NCBI RefSeq assembly: GCF_009730915.1
Contig: NC_052474.1
Coordinates: 20,123,501 to 20,187,500, forward strand
DNA length: 64,000 nt
Direction of reading: 5' to 3'
Source of the DNA: Dioscorea cayenensis subsp. rotundata
Lineage: Eukaryota > Streptophyta > Magnoliopsida > Dioscoreales > Dioscoreaceae
Shown here piece by piece: positions 46,600-59,186 of the stretch (the first letter of the stretch is position 1; the number at the start of each line of letters is the position of its first letter). The notes under the pieces were generated by a model. It had not been told where the DNA came from. It searched no databases and saw only the letters and a program-made list of their open reading frames with translations. Made by a program: the position numbers and the translations under genes.

Positions 46600-48337
46600 T
46601 TTTGGTTGTATTAGTTCAATTTATATAAATATTTCTATAATCAATAAAATAATTTTAAAAATATCAAACCACATAGAAATGAGCATCTTTCATTAAATGT
46701 ATTTTATTTGTCTAATATTTATGTTAAATATGTTATATTTATCCCTCTAATTTATTTTAGCCCTAAAAAATTATTTATAAGCATATACTATGTAGTTTTA
46801 TGATAAAAAATAATGTGTTAAATTAATAAATTTCTTTTTTAGAATAAGCCATAATATATTTTTATTTAAAAAACAAAATAATTAAATAATTGAAAATGAT
46901 AAATCATCTAATTCATGGTAAAAAATTATATATTTATGAATTTAAAATTAAAATAATTATTTGAATACTCTTTGTGAGAATTTAAATTTAAAATAACACT
47001 TTTAAATATATTTAAACTGTTAACAAGATCAAAATATTCAATACTATATATATTTGATAAGTGGCCACGTGAGACATACTTTATAGATTAAAATTATGCA
47101 TTATGAACTACGCTCAAATTTGACACAGTTCAAAGTCTATAAGCCATTGTAGTTCAAATTCCCATGATTTTTTTAAATCCACCTAAATAAAAAAAATTCA
47201 ATAATTTTGTAATTATAATTACATAAAGCTCTAAATCCGGTGAAATAAATACCACCTAAAACTATTAAGTAAAAGTGTTTCCAGACTAACTGGTTGAAGG
47301 GTCTTCCAACATAGCTTGAGGGTTTTTCATAAAAAAATAAAATGGGCTTAAGGCCCTTTTGATAATGAAATGGACTTGGGGACCGGGCCTTTTGATGACG
47401 GGATGATGATGAAAAGGGCTTGAGGCCTTTTTATGATGATCTTATTGGCTTCAACATAAGAATATGCCTAAATAAGCCCAAAATCTCTACTTGACTAGAA
47501 GGAAGACAGACTCAAAAGTATGAACCCCGCCAAAATGAACTCATTTGAAAAAAAAGGTCGAATTAGGTGTAGTGGAGTAGGTATAATACTCATTGAGCTT
47601 CTGACACATATCTCAAAAATATATTAAAATATAATAAATTTTTTAAAATATTTTTACTTTTCTCACTAAATTATTCTACATGAACTTTATCTATTATACT
47701 TCACTTAAATTTTCTCCAAAATAAAAACAAATTAGTTGAGTTAAATCAATTGAAAAATTGAAACCAAAGGGTTCATAGCTCAATGGCATTAACCTCAATG
47801 CGAAAGGCGTTGATATAGAAAGTTGAAGTCTTCTTGACGCAATAGCGATAATGGGGTCCCCGGTTGTATGTGCGACTTTGCAATGCAAATCTCATATCAC
47901 CCTCGTGAAGGTGCAAGGGGACAATCAATTCCTAACATGTGCTTAAATCTCTGACTGCGTTTGTAGCATATGTAGAAAAAAAATGAATATGTCCGAGCAA
48001 ATCAACTAAATTAAATCAAATGCAATCAATCAAACCAAATTAACTAAATTTATTTAAAACAAATTAAACTAATTGCATAGATTGAGTCAACCAAAGGATT
48101 GATAGCCCAACAATATTAGCTCATTATAAAAACTGAAAGTGGTCTCATTGTACACAATAGTAATAACAAGTCTAGGTATAGATTTGTTGCCCAAAACCTA
48201 TGCACTAGGTGAGGATGTGCGGGCTGAATGATTAATTTCAAGCCCCAAGCTAAAAAAATGATTGAGTTAAAATCAAAACTAGATCAATTAAATAGATGAC
48301 ACCAAATCAAGAGACTGAATTGGTTAGGTTTAAGTGG

Positions 48338-48510
48338 ATCAAATCCGATTAACTTTTTTTTTTTGAATAATAGGTAATAAGCGCCCGTTTTATGAATGTA
48401 AAAAGTACCGAACAGTACTACATCGGAGAGATTTGAACCCATAACCTCCTCCTTTACACTTTGGTGTCATACCACTGGGCTATCAAATGGTTAATCAAAT
48501 CTAACTAACT
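48338..48510 (-). mobile_element. tRNA-derived SINE with target-site duplication
   Basis: The body is 48355-48493, read on the minus strand. The head has a box A-like TAGCCCAGTGGTATGACACC and a box B GGTTATGGGTTCAAATC at the spacing expected of a tRNA. It is followed by a short unrelated body and a poly(A) tail (poly-T at 48353-48364 on the plus strand). The flanks ATCAAATCCGATTAACT (48338-48354) and ATCAAATCTAACTAACT (48494-48510) are a 17-bp target duplication with three differences, so the insertion is old. The copia element starts at the very next base. Confidence 0.75.
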
Positions 48511-48851
48511 TGTTGAGATGCTTTGAATTTGAAATTGATTGTGATTGTAACCCTATCCAAATTATGACTCGACCCTAATTTAGGGAGTTAACCCTAAATT
48601 AGAGATTTCAATGAAAATCTGTGGTGGGCTTTTGGGTTGGGCCTGCCCAACAGACTGATCCATTGTGGGCTATATTATTTTAATTTAATTTGGATATATA
48701 TAGGGTTTTATCTGTACCTCGAAAGAGAAGAATAAGAAATCTCTACCTCCCTGCCCATGGACGTAGGTCATATAGACCGAACCACGTAAATCTCTGTGTG
48801 CTACTATTTTCTTTTGTTTTTTTTCATATTATTGCTGTGTTTGGCATAACA
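48511..48851 (+). repeat. 5' LTR of the copia element
   Basis: It starts TGTTGAGATG and ends TTGGCATAACA, matching 54667-55031 along its length. It contains a promoter-like GGATATATATAGGG word, a plausible TATA box. It is shorter than the 3' LTR. Confidence 0.93.
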
Positions 48852-49378
48852 AGTGGCATCAGAGCAAGGTCCCTTGAATTCAATGGATCGAATGATTTCA
48901 CTCTGTGGAAGATCAAAATGAAGGCGATTCTGGTTCAGCAGGGATGTGCGACAGCATTAGAAGGAGAAGGAAAATTACCAATGGAGATGAAGGTGGAGAA
49001 GGCAGAGATTTTGGCAAAGACTTTTAGAGCTATTCTTTTGAGTCTAACTGATGAAGTCTTATGAGAGGTCATTGATGAAACGATCGCGAGAGATTATGGA
49101 AGAAGTCGGAAAGCAAGTTTCGGAAGAAATCCCTAACCAACCGGCTATATCAAAAGCGTCGTTTGTATACCTTATGGATGATGAGAGAATATACAGGTGA
49201 AAGATCATCTTGACAATTTTAACCGGATTATTCTAGATCTACAAGGTGTTGGTGTTAAAATTGATGATGAGGATCAAGATATCATCCTCTTATGTTCCTT
49301 GCCAAATTCATATGAGAATTTTGTTGATATTATGCTATATGGTAGAGACAGTATTTCTATTAGCGATGTGAAGGATGC

Positions 49379-51146
49379 TGACACGTCCGAATATGCGTGT
49401 GTAAACCGCAAGTGCAGGGGTGTCGACGTAATAATTACCCGATGAGCCGGGTAGTCGAATCCACAGGGAACGGAAGTACTAGTAATAACCACTTCTCAAT
49501 TATCTAGTCGGAATCAATGAATATAATGAAGTGAACTAATTGCAAGCAAAAGCAAACAAGTATGCAAGAAATAAAGTAGAAGAGTCTCAATCACTAAGGA
49601 TGAGGTATTCGGGCAATGATCCCCCTAAGATCTTCTTTAAAGCTCAAGATTCACTAAATGCTCTAGAATCGAGTCTAATGAGTCGAGGTAGTCCAACGAT
49701 AACCAATCCTTGTCTCCAAACAAAAAGGCACTAGTCCCCTACAAGGTCCCTGTGGAGAAATCAACCAATCTCAACACTTCACACCCCATATGACCAGCAA
49801 TATGCTCTAAAGGAAACCTAAGAGTGAAACCGATTCCTAAATGTAGATCCAACCCTAATTCCCCGTCGAAGGATCTTAACCCTCTACAAGGTCCCGGCGG
49901 AGAAATCGAGCAATCTCACGCCTCACACCAAATATGGTTGCAAAGAGAATATGGAATACGGAGATAGGAAACACTCAATCGAAAGGGAAAGGGGACACTC
50001 CTCCATCTCAAGGCTCACCCTCTCAACCCTCTTTAATCTTGGAAATCTAACTCTAATGGAGACCTCTCACATCAAAGTATTAAATCATGCAATGTAAATC
50101 AACCACAAGGATTAACAACACTAGCAAGCAATTAAATCACAAGATTAAAACTCAAGACAACTCGGATTAACTAGAAACATTAAGAGAATCAATCCAAAAA
50201 TATAAATCTTAGGGTTCACATGCCCAAATACCCACTAGGGTTTAGCCCTCCATGGGCCTAGTTACAAAACAATAATGAATACAATGAAAAGCAATAAAAC
50301 CCATAGAGAAAACCCCCTCGAATTCGCGCGGATTGGCCTTGATTGGTAGTTCTATCGTCTCGAAGCGATTCCTCTCGAGCTAGGTCGCCAATGGCTCCCC
50401 AAAATGCTACGACGTCGAAGGAATCTATCAAAGTTGGTGAAGAACTCCTCTCAATCGAGCGAAGACCTTCTCCTCAAACCCCAGCCGCTCTCTCTCAAAT
50501 GTCTATGCTCAAAGCTCCGCAAAAAGACCCTTTAGAATTGGCCAAAAGGTGTATTTATAGCCTCACATCGCTGCTCGTCACGTGTCTACGTGCGCAGCGT
50601 GGATTTTTCCACGCGCTGGTCGCGGGAATGCACGCCGCTGCGGAATCTCACGCGGGCGCTCGAATGCAATTCGCGCTACAAGATCGCTATAGTAAACTTG
50701 CTACAATACTTTTGCAACAGTGATTTCCACAAATGCGATGATAAACATTCTCCTCTTAAGGCCACACGATCATATGGTAGGCTATACGGCTTTTTCCTTC
50801 ATCAATGCGTCTTGAAAGGTCTTGAAATCTTTACAAAGAGGAGGAATGTGGAGACATGGCTACCTTTGTGCCCTTCCATTAATAATTTGGCTTGCAAAAC
50901 TATGGAAGTTGGCACACATCTCCTCATACACGAACTCCTCTTGTGTCTTCCAACTTGATTTGCACAAGAACTCCCAATATTATGCCATGATAGCCTATCT
51001 TCGCTCCCTTTTGAAATCCCAATGCCTTCACAACCTATATGCATAAAAGAACACCCAATACACGAAATGAGACATAAACCGTATAAAATATGATGCTCAA
51101 TGTATGTAAAACATGCATAAAAACATGTTCACTCAAGCACTTATCA
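49379..51146 (+). mobile_element. LTR-type insertion nested in the copia gag region (possible solo LTR), 1768 bp
   Basis: It begins TGACACGTCC and ends CACTTATCA, so it has TG/CA ends, and GATGC stands on both sides (49374-49378 and 51147-51151) as a 5-bp target duplication. Gag sequence continues after it. No reverse transcriptase or integrase is inside, and no pair of shorter internal LTRs was seen. A long solo LTR of another family (perhaps gypsy-type) or a non-autonomous element fits best. The early part has the word CCGCAAGTGCAGGGGTGTCG, often seen at plant LTR edges. Short frames within are not convincing genes. Confidence 0.72.
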
Positions 51147-54100
51147 GATGCTATGCAATCTAAGGAATTAAAGCGGAAGGTTTCTGGTTCCAAAGAAGAT
51201 GGTGTAGAAGCAGGTTTGATTGTTAGCAGAGGCAGGATCAAGGAACGGGATGGTAGGAACAAGGGAAAATCACGTTCCAAATCGAGACATGGAGGATTAC
51301 GTTATTTTTTCTGTAAAGAAAAAGGTCACTTCAGGAAAGATTGCCCACAGAGGAAGAAGGGAAATGAGAATAAAGAATCAAGTAGTAATGCTAGTGCATC
51401 TATAGTGCAGAAAGGAATTACAGTGATGCAAGATAATGATGATGTAGCAGTGGATAGTTCTGATGAAGGCTTGGGAAGTGATGTTTTGACTGTTAGTATT
51501 TCAGGTTCTGCAAATACTTGAGTCTTGGACACTGATGCATCTTATCATATGACATTCTCAAAGGAATTGTTCACTTCTTTAAAGGATTGGAAAGGCAGTA
51601 TGCATTTGGGTGATTATGAGGAGCTTAGTGTTGAAAGGCGGTGGTTACATGCTGATTAAGATGTATGATGGAATAGTCAGAACATTTGATGCATGGTATG
51701 TTCCTGGTGTACGCAAGAACTTGATTGCTATTGGTACTCTAACAAAACAGGGGTACAGTTTCTCTGGTGATGGTGAGCAATTAAGAGTTTCTAAAGGTGT
51801 TCTGGTAGTCATGAAGGGTAGATTGCAGCATAGTATTTACTTACTGATGGGCAGTTCAGTGATGGGAACAATGGTTGTATCTCATTCCTCGGAGCAGCAT
51901 GATGATAGAACAGAATTATGGCATTACAAACTGGGTCACATGAGTGTGAGAGGGCTTGCAGTGTTGAGCAAACAAGGATTGTTGGGTGGTGCAGAAAGTG
52001 GGAAACTGAAATTTTGTGAGACTTGTGTTATGGGAAAGCAACGCAGGGTGAAATTCAGTTCTGGAAAGCACACTTCAACTGGTATTCTTGATTATATTCA
52101 TTCAGATTTGTGGGGTCCCTCTCTAGTTGAGTCTCATGGCAAATGCAGGTATTTCGTTACTTTCATTGACGATTATTCTAGAAAGGTCTAGGTATATTTT
52201 CTGAGATCAAAGGATGAGGTGTTTGGGAGGTTGAAGGAGTGGAAGACTATGGTTGAAAAGCGGACAGGCAAACAAGTCAAAGACACTCAGAACAGATAAT
52301 AGTTTAGAATTTTGTAATAAACCATTTGATGAGTCATGCAAGAAAGAATGTATAGTGAGGCATCACACTGTACGATATACACCACAGCAGAATGGAGTTG
52401 CAGAACGCATGAACCAAACACTGTTACAGCGTGCTCGATGCATGCGATTAAGTGCTGGCCTCTCTAAGTAATTTTGGGCCGAAGCAGTTAACAATGCTTG
52501 TTATCTGGTGAATAGGTCTCCATCAACTGCAATTGATTTGAAGACTCCTCAAGAGGTATGGTCCGGTAAACCCTCTGATTATTCTAGTTTGCGTATATTT
52601 GGTTGTCATGCTCATGTGAATGATGGTAAACTTGAGCCAAGGGCAATGAAATGCATATTTCTAGGGTATACTGTTGGAGTTAAAGGATATACATTGTGGT
52701 GTATGAAAAAGATAGAACTCCAAAATTTATTATTAGCAGAGATGTTACTTTTGATGAATCTGCTATGTTTAGCCAGAGAAATGAGCTTGATAATGTTGCA
52801 GGTAATAAAGATCAGGGTGCTAACCAGAAGGTGGAGTTTGAGATTGAAGCTCAAAAAGGAATAGAAGAAACTGTTGAATCACAGAGTATAGCAGCAAGGA
52901 GACCAAGAAGGGAAATTAAAAAGCCTCTGAGGTATGCAGATTGTGTCAATATTGTTAATACTAACTCTATTGCTTATGCCTTGGCAGTAGGAGAACATAT
53001 TGATTCTGATGAACCGAGGTCATATAATGAGGCAGTGCAGAGTAGAGAAGCATCAGAATGGTTGATTGCGATGAATGAGGAGATACAATCTCTAGCAAAG
53101 AACGAAACCTGGGAACTAGTTCCATTACCAAAGGGTGTAAAACTAGTGGGATGCAAATGGGTGTTCAAGAAGAAAGAAGGGATTCCTGGAGTTGAACCAG
53201 AAAGGTTCCAAGCAAGGCTTGTGGCAAAGGGTTTCTCATAGAAGGAGGGAATTGATTATCTGATTATCATGAAGTATTCTCACCAGTTGTGAAGCACAAA
53301 ACAATTCGGGTTAATCTAGCCATTGTAAGTGCTTTTGATTTGGAGTTAGAACAGCTTGATGTCAAAACAGCTTTTTTACATGGGAATCTGGAGGAACAGA
53401 TTTATATGTCACAACCAGAGGGATTTTTTGTTTCTGGAAAGGAAGACCGTGTATATTTGCTGAAAAGATCACTGTATGGGTTGAAGTAGTCCCCGAGGTA
53501 GTGGTATAAAAGGTTTGATGCATTCATGGTTTCTCATGATTTTGTGCGTAATGAGTATGATAATTGTGTTTACTCTAGAAAGCTTGTAGATGGTTCCTTT
53601 ATATATTTGTTGCTATATATGGATGACATGTTGATCGCAGCTAAGAATAAAGCTGAAATTGATAGTTTGAAGGTATTATTGAGCAATGAGTTTGAAATGA
53701 AAAATTTAGGTGCAGCCAAAAGGATGTTGGATATGGAGATTTGGAGAGACATGAAAGCAGGACTGTTATATATTTCACAACAGAAGTATATTGAAAAGTT
53801 GTTGCAGTCTTTTCAGATGGAACACTCAAAGTCAGTTAGTACTCCTTTGGTATCACACTTTAAATTTGATGCTAATACCTTACCTAGTACAAAATGATGA
53901 GAGGGATTACATGAGTAAAGTCCCTTATTCGAATGCTATTGGTAGCTTGATGTATGGAATGGTATGTACTATGCCAGATTTGGCTCATGTAGTTAGTGTG
54001 GTAAGTAGGTTTATGAGTAATCCAGGGAAGGCTCATTAGGAGGCAGTTAAATGGATTATGCGATATTTGAAAGGTACGAGTGATATTTTCTTGGTTTATA

Positions 54101-54666
54101 GTACTGATGGTTATACTGGTGGTCTTGTTGGCTATACATATTCTGACTATGGCGGAGACCTTATTAAGAGGAGATCTTTGACTTGCTATATTTTTACCCT
54201 ATTTGGGTGTGCCATCAGTTAGAAAGTAACACTTCAGTCTACAGTTGCTTTGTCTACCATTGAAGCAAAATACATGTCACTGACAGAAGGGGTGAAGGAA
54301 GGCATGTGGGTGCATGGTCTTGTTGATAGCTTTGGGCTTGAATGTGCAGAGACCAATTATTTATTGTGATAGTCAGAGTGCATTAAGCTTGGAGAGGAAT
54401 CCAGTCTAACATGAAAGATCAAAGCATATTGATGTCAGGTTGAACTTCATTCGGGATGTTATTGAAAACAAACGACTCTCCATAGAGAAAATAGCCATAG
54501 CAAACAATCCAGCAGATATGTTGATGAAGCCTTTACCTAGAGAAAAGTTCAAGCATAGCTTGGACTTGGTGAATATCCGCACAGCGTGAGGCCCTTCGGG
54601 GCGTGGATGGCAAGGGGATGTTCTTGGTTCTTGATGCATGGGAAAATTCAAGTCAAGGTGGAGATT

Positions 54667-55031
54667 TGTTGAGATGCCTTGAATTTGAAATTGATTGTGA
54701 TTAGTAACCCCTGTCCAAATTATGACTCGACCCTACTTTGAGGAGTTAACCCCTAAATTAGAGATTTCAATGAAAAATCCGTGATTGGGCTTTTGGCTCG
54801 GGCGCCTAACATGACCCGATCCATCATGGGTTATATTATTTTATTTTAATTTGGATATATATAGGGTTTTATCTGTATCATCTATATGAGTTTTTTTCAC
54901 GAAAGAGAAGAATAAGAAATCTCTATGTCCCTGCCCGTGGGTGTAGGTCATATAAACCGAACAACATAAATCTCTGTGTGCTATTATTTTCTTTTGTTTT
55001 TCTTCATATTATTGCTGTGTTTGGCATAACA
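54667..55031 (+). repeat. 3' LTR of the copia element
   Basis: It starts TGTTGAGATG, ends TTGGCATAACA, and is followed by TAACT. It is 365 bp against 341 bp for the 5' LTR. Confidence 0.93.
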
Positions 55032-55036
55032 TAACT

Positions 55037-55702
55037 TATCAAGTCAAAACCAATAGCAAGTAAACTTGTACTTAAAAAAAAACAAACAAACCTAACACCT
55101 AACATAATTAATCCATGAACATCAAACCAAATCAACAACACACCCCTCAAAAATACAAAATTAAATTAATCTTTTTCAAATAATAATAACAATAATAATC
55201 AACTAAACTTAAAATGAACTTAACTAGAGTAAGGCCAATATATCTAATAAAAATCAAATTCACACTTGATTGACCAACTAAAATTGAAGTTTGCACACAT
55301 TAACTTAATATTCACTAATAGTAATAACTAACTAAGTTAATAGCCAATCGATCAATTACAAAAGTACACATGGAAACTTGAATAATACCATATCTAATTA
55401 ACTTAATAGTTTTATCTTTTTACCAGAACTTTAAACTGTCTTTTTTTTTTATCTCATAAAAATATTTCCTTAAAACAATAAAAAAAAAAATTATTTTCAC
55501 TTTTTCTAAGATGGTAACTAAAAAAAAACCTTTTTTAATTTAATTTTTTTTTTTAAATTTATTTTGCACCGTTGAGATGGCCGGGGAGCGTTAGTCCAAC
55601 GGCCACGATCTCACCCCTTGATTTGGAAACCGCCGCTCTATATCATCACCTCCTCGTTCTTTTCTCTCTCTTGGCTTCGACGACCTCGAAGAAGGGGCAA
55701 CA
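55037..55702 (+). other. Spacer and 5' leader of MIC10
   Basis: AT-rich up to about 55560, then abruptly GC-richer (CCGGGGAGCG, CCGCCGCTC), as expected of a promoter-proximal and 5' leader region. A plus-strand frame from 55572 overlaps the real first exon in the wrong frame and was set aside. Confidence 0.45.
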
Positions 55703-58417
55703 ATGGCGGAAGAGAAGCATCGTTCGCGCCGCGAGATCCCCACAAAGTACGATCTTGATGCCAAATGGGACGCCTGCCTCGACCTCACCATCCGCCGCTC
55801 CTTCCACTCAACCCTCGCCGGCGCTGGCGCGGCTCTCCTCCTCTTTCGTAAGACCCTCCTTCTTCTCTCATAGAGTTTCGTTTCCAGATCCTTTTACCTT
55901 ATCATCGGTGTGGTTGTCACCGTTTCTTGTCTGATTCTGTTCAATTGTGATTTTAGGGTTCCCATGGTTTTCTAGATCGTAAATAGATGAATTTGATGCT
56001 CATTGAATTGAAGTTTTTAGCTGGTGGTTCAGAGGATTAATGGTTTTCTAGATCGAAAATTTGATGAATTTGATAAATACGTGGTGTTAGGGCATGCAAT
56101 CGCATTGATTAAGGGACCTCATTTGAGAGGATGAAGAATTGTTCATTGTCTGCTTATTGTCTCTTATATGATTATTTTGCTTGCTATTAGTTTATATATA
56201 TGTATAATTCATTGATGTTATCAAGGGACCCCGACTTCACGGTGGGCAACTGTTGCTTTTGGTGCTGGAGTGGGGATTGGAAGAGCATACAGTGAATGCT
56301 CTGCCATATTTGCTGGTTCTTCTTCGAATGGATCATCTCCAATTTCAGCTGTTCATTCTGTGGCTTCTCAAGTAAGTGTTTGTTGTGCCCACAAATTTTT
56401 TTGTATCTTTTGTATTATATTTTGTTTTGCTAGGTTGGATGGTAGTTGAACATTTGAAGAATATTTTTCTTTGTTCTAGCATTATATAAATGCCTATCTA
56501 GCTTGTTAATTTTGTTTGCATCAATGCAATCCTTTCAAAGTGTTCTAATGAGATTCTGTAGTGATGAGTTATTTATGAATTAAGAAATGAATGATGATGG
56601 AACAGGGCATTTGATTGATATGGATATTGTTCTTATTAATGAACAATGAAAGAATGGTGGATTTGCTTGGCTATGAAAGCCTACAAATTTTGCCGATTTG
56701 GATATCATTCTCATACATTGATGCTCATTTAGCTGAAATAGACTGGATGTGAAACTTCCTATTGGATCATGCCACTCATTTATTGCCATGAATTGTCATC
56801 AAACATCAGTGGGCCCTCGCATGTTGGTGGGCAGCGGGGGGCAGATGCCTTTGTATATGATGCATTAACTTGTGCGGTAGACTTATCAGTATAGTTTGTT
56901 TACATTTACATTGATATTTGATACTGGGGGCATAAGTAGTTGATTGAGTTGGAGGTTCTGTATGGTAGGGAATAGGATCTGTTCCCACAATGGTTATATG
57001 TCTATATTCCACATCTGAGCATGTTTTTTTTTCTTGCAATCGGCATCTCTCCTGATGCCTAGAATTTGTAGGTTTTGCAAATAGAGAACGTTTGAGTTAA
57101 TTCATAATGTTAAGGGAAAGGCCAACAGAAAAGAAAGTGAATTAATACCAAGTGGTCCTACTCCAAGCAGTAGGAAGGATGTAAATATGGCTTGGTGACA
57201 AGTTAATATGATTTGTGATATAAGACCAGATGTGCTTCACTTGTTAGCAAGATCTTTATTTGCTGTTGTTTTGATGATTCCTAATATTATCTTATTCTTC
57301 CCCTTGATTGCACCAACTTCTTAACTGTGACATTCCCTTTCCCAACTTTTCTCATGAAACCAGTATTGGACATGTGCCTGATAAAGAGGCTTTTATTTGA
57401 GAAATGTATCTGAGTATATTTGTTTCCTTTTAAGTTCAAATTCAAAATTGATATAGATGTCACTTTCCTCACTATTCTCAAAATTATATCGAGTCCTCTG
57501 TGCCATATATGCTGTAGCACATTGAGATTTAGTTCTAGATTATTGATAACACTGAAACCAAGTATTATAAAGTACAACCAAACCAAATTTCCGTGAACCC
57601 AATAACCCTAAGATTCTGTATAACCGATTGGTGAAAATTAACTTTCATCTGGAGAAGCTGTGAGACAACATAATTTATGATGAGCTGGGAATGTTTAGAT
57701 GAGCTGGTGGATTGGATTATATACAGTGTTGTTAAATGATCAGTCTGTTCACAAGCAGCTCGTGCTTGACCGGATAGTCCAAAAAATATGATATGATTTA
57801 TTTTATATATTATATAGTGTATACTAAATAAAAGATATAATTAGTGAACAAAACTCATTAGTATTACAAATTTATGGCTTGGTTTTATATAGTCGAAACC
57901 CTATGGAATATTGATTGATTGAAAAGTATTATTTTATTTGTATTGTTTAGTACCTCTATAAATGAGCTTTTTGCATGACAAACTTAAACTTGATTCTAAT
58001 TTCGAGGTAAACCAAGCCTGCCTTGACATATGACATCAGAACATAGCTGAGCAAATGCGATAGAACAAAGCTCAAACTTGCACAGACCCCGTTTTTTACC
58101 CTATTTATATGGCATGCTATTGCCCATTTTTGTGGTCAAGTTTAGTTCATTGACCATGTAAGAATGCCTGGAATGTGATACCGTTTGGATGTTACAAAGC
58201 AAATAATATCCAGAGACCTGTTAGCACAACTATTATTTTGTTTCTTGTCATCTTGACTTAGTATTGCTGTTCTTTTTGGTTTTTGCAGTTTGTTTTATAG
58301 CTTTCAACACTGTATTTTATTTTGCTTCTCTAGCATCATAATTATTAAAATCAGTAATGTTCCGCAAACATTGGAATTTATTTGCTTTGCTTGAATTTGT
58401 AGGAAGAAGGTGATTGA
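55703..58417 (+). CDS. MIC10: MICOS complex subunit MIC10, 101 aa
   Basis: MIC10 bends the mitochondrial inner membrane at crista junctions. Exons are 55703-55847, 56226-56371 and 58403-58417; introns are GT-AG and phases close to 102 codons. Family words are YDLDAKWDACLDLTIRRSF, then two short membrane spans with the glycine motifs that drive oligomerisation: STLAGAGAALLLFR and WATVAFGAGVGIGRAYSEC. The tail is Ser-rich. The final exon codes only for EEGD and the stop, after a 2-kb intron. If it were skipped, reading on from exon 2 would add a few other residues, so the exact C-terminus is the least certain part. A plant-type short N-terminal extension (MAEEKHRSRREIPTK) precedes the family core. 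Confidence 0.9.
56372..58402 (+). other. Long intron 2 of MIC10, no embedded gene found
   Basis: About 2 kb of AT-rich sequence. Frames on the minus strand at 56580-57039 and 57287-57586 are short and match nothing. No element ends or target duplications were recognised. Confidence 0.5.
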
Positions 58418-59186
58418 ATGACACCAACTGGATGCTAAAACCAAATTGGGTGCAGAATTTTATCGGCAATTTTCAATCTGAACATGTTGTAGAACCTTTT
58501 TTTTTTCCTTCAGATGTCCGAGGCATATTCGGAACTGCTGTATCTGATGACTATTGGTCTTAAATACCATCTGCAAAAGTTGTTGCAGATCACTCTCTTA
58601 AATTTCTCCTAACTCTGAAACAACTTTTTTTTTTTTAAATTAAGCAGATGGTGAAAAATAATTCTTTCACTCCCAACTCTCTTTGGTACATGATGAAATT
58701 TGTATTGATATATTGCTGGTGTTGGTTGTGTTTGATCAAGTACTCTTTCCGTGTCATTATTTCATTTATCTACTTCTTTGTGGAGCTTAATATTTTGAGG
58801 CATTTAGCTTGATGTCTTTTACCAAATACAACCAAAGTCTAAAATTTCTTCAATAACCATAGCAGAGTCTATAACTATATTGAAAGAAACATGCTATTGC
58901 AGGGTGTTCATTCATAAATAAATAAATAAATAAACATTGAAAGAAGCACTTGCTATGTATCCACTCCCAACTTACTTGAAAATAAACAGAATAAAAATTA
59001 ACACAAAAACCAAACCAGAAATATATATATATAAAATAAAGCACTCCACTAAATCACTTTATTACACTAAACAATCACCTATAACAATCCACAACCACTA
59101 AACTAAACCCTAATAACAAATTCTTATAAAAATAGATAAACAAATAAATAAAATAGAAGATGATGAACCATATGATTATCTAAGTA
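58418..59186. other. Convergent 3' flanks of MIC10 and the SKP1-like gene
   Basis: Non-coding. It contains poly-T at about 58498-58507 and 58627-58637, (AAAT)n at about 58915-58933 and (AT)n at about 59021-59031. The 3' UTRs of both neighbours should be here. Confidence 0.5.

Larger units (their letters stand above)
44048..48337. other. Long AT-rich intergenic region, no gene seen
   Basis: About 4.3 kb with no supported gene. It contains the inverted TTTTCCATGGAAAA-rich block at 44826-45075 and an (AT)n tract at 46522-46595. Short direct repeats of GGGCTTAAGGCCCTTTTGAT occur in varied form at about 47344-47430, and some tRNA-like words near 47768. None of these reaches the level of a named element. 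Confidence 0.5.
48511..55031 (+). mobile_element. Broken Ty1/copia LTR retrotransposon (Tnt1/Tork-like) with both LTRs
   Basis: The ends are TG...CA, with 5-bp target duplication TAACT on both sides (48506-48510 and 55032-55036). LTRs are 48511-48851 and 54667-55031. The primer-binding site AGTGGCATCAGAGC follows the 5' LTR (initiator-Met tRNA type), and a purine-rich tract AAGGTGGAGATT precedes the 3' LTR. Parts in copia order: gag (about 48,870-51,360, with a CCHC knuckle near 51,310), protease, integrase (about 51,900-52,480), reverse transcriptase with YMDD-type box (about 53,080-53,900) and RNase H (about 54,000-54,430). The order integrase before reverse transcriptase defines copia. The coding region is broken in many places (about ten or more by eye) and a second element sits in gag. 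LTR divergence, by eye several percent plus indels, suggests an age of a few million years. Confidence 0.93.

Noticed and set aside
47768-48235. Two stretches with CATAGCTCAATGGCATTA and GATAGCCCAACAATATTA, considered as tRNA-derived elements
   Set aside because: They have a box A-like word but no clear box B, tail or target duplication, so the call was not supported.
48511-55031. The copia element as a functional, recently active copy
   Set aside because: Both LTRs and target duplication are present, but the coding region is broken many times and interrupted by another element, so it is a fossil.
55572-55934. 120-codon plus-strand frame over the MIC10 first exon
   Set aside because: It reads the real exon in another frame and runs through its splice donor; the MIC10 frame gives an exact family match.
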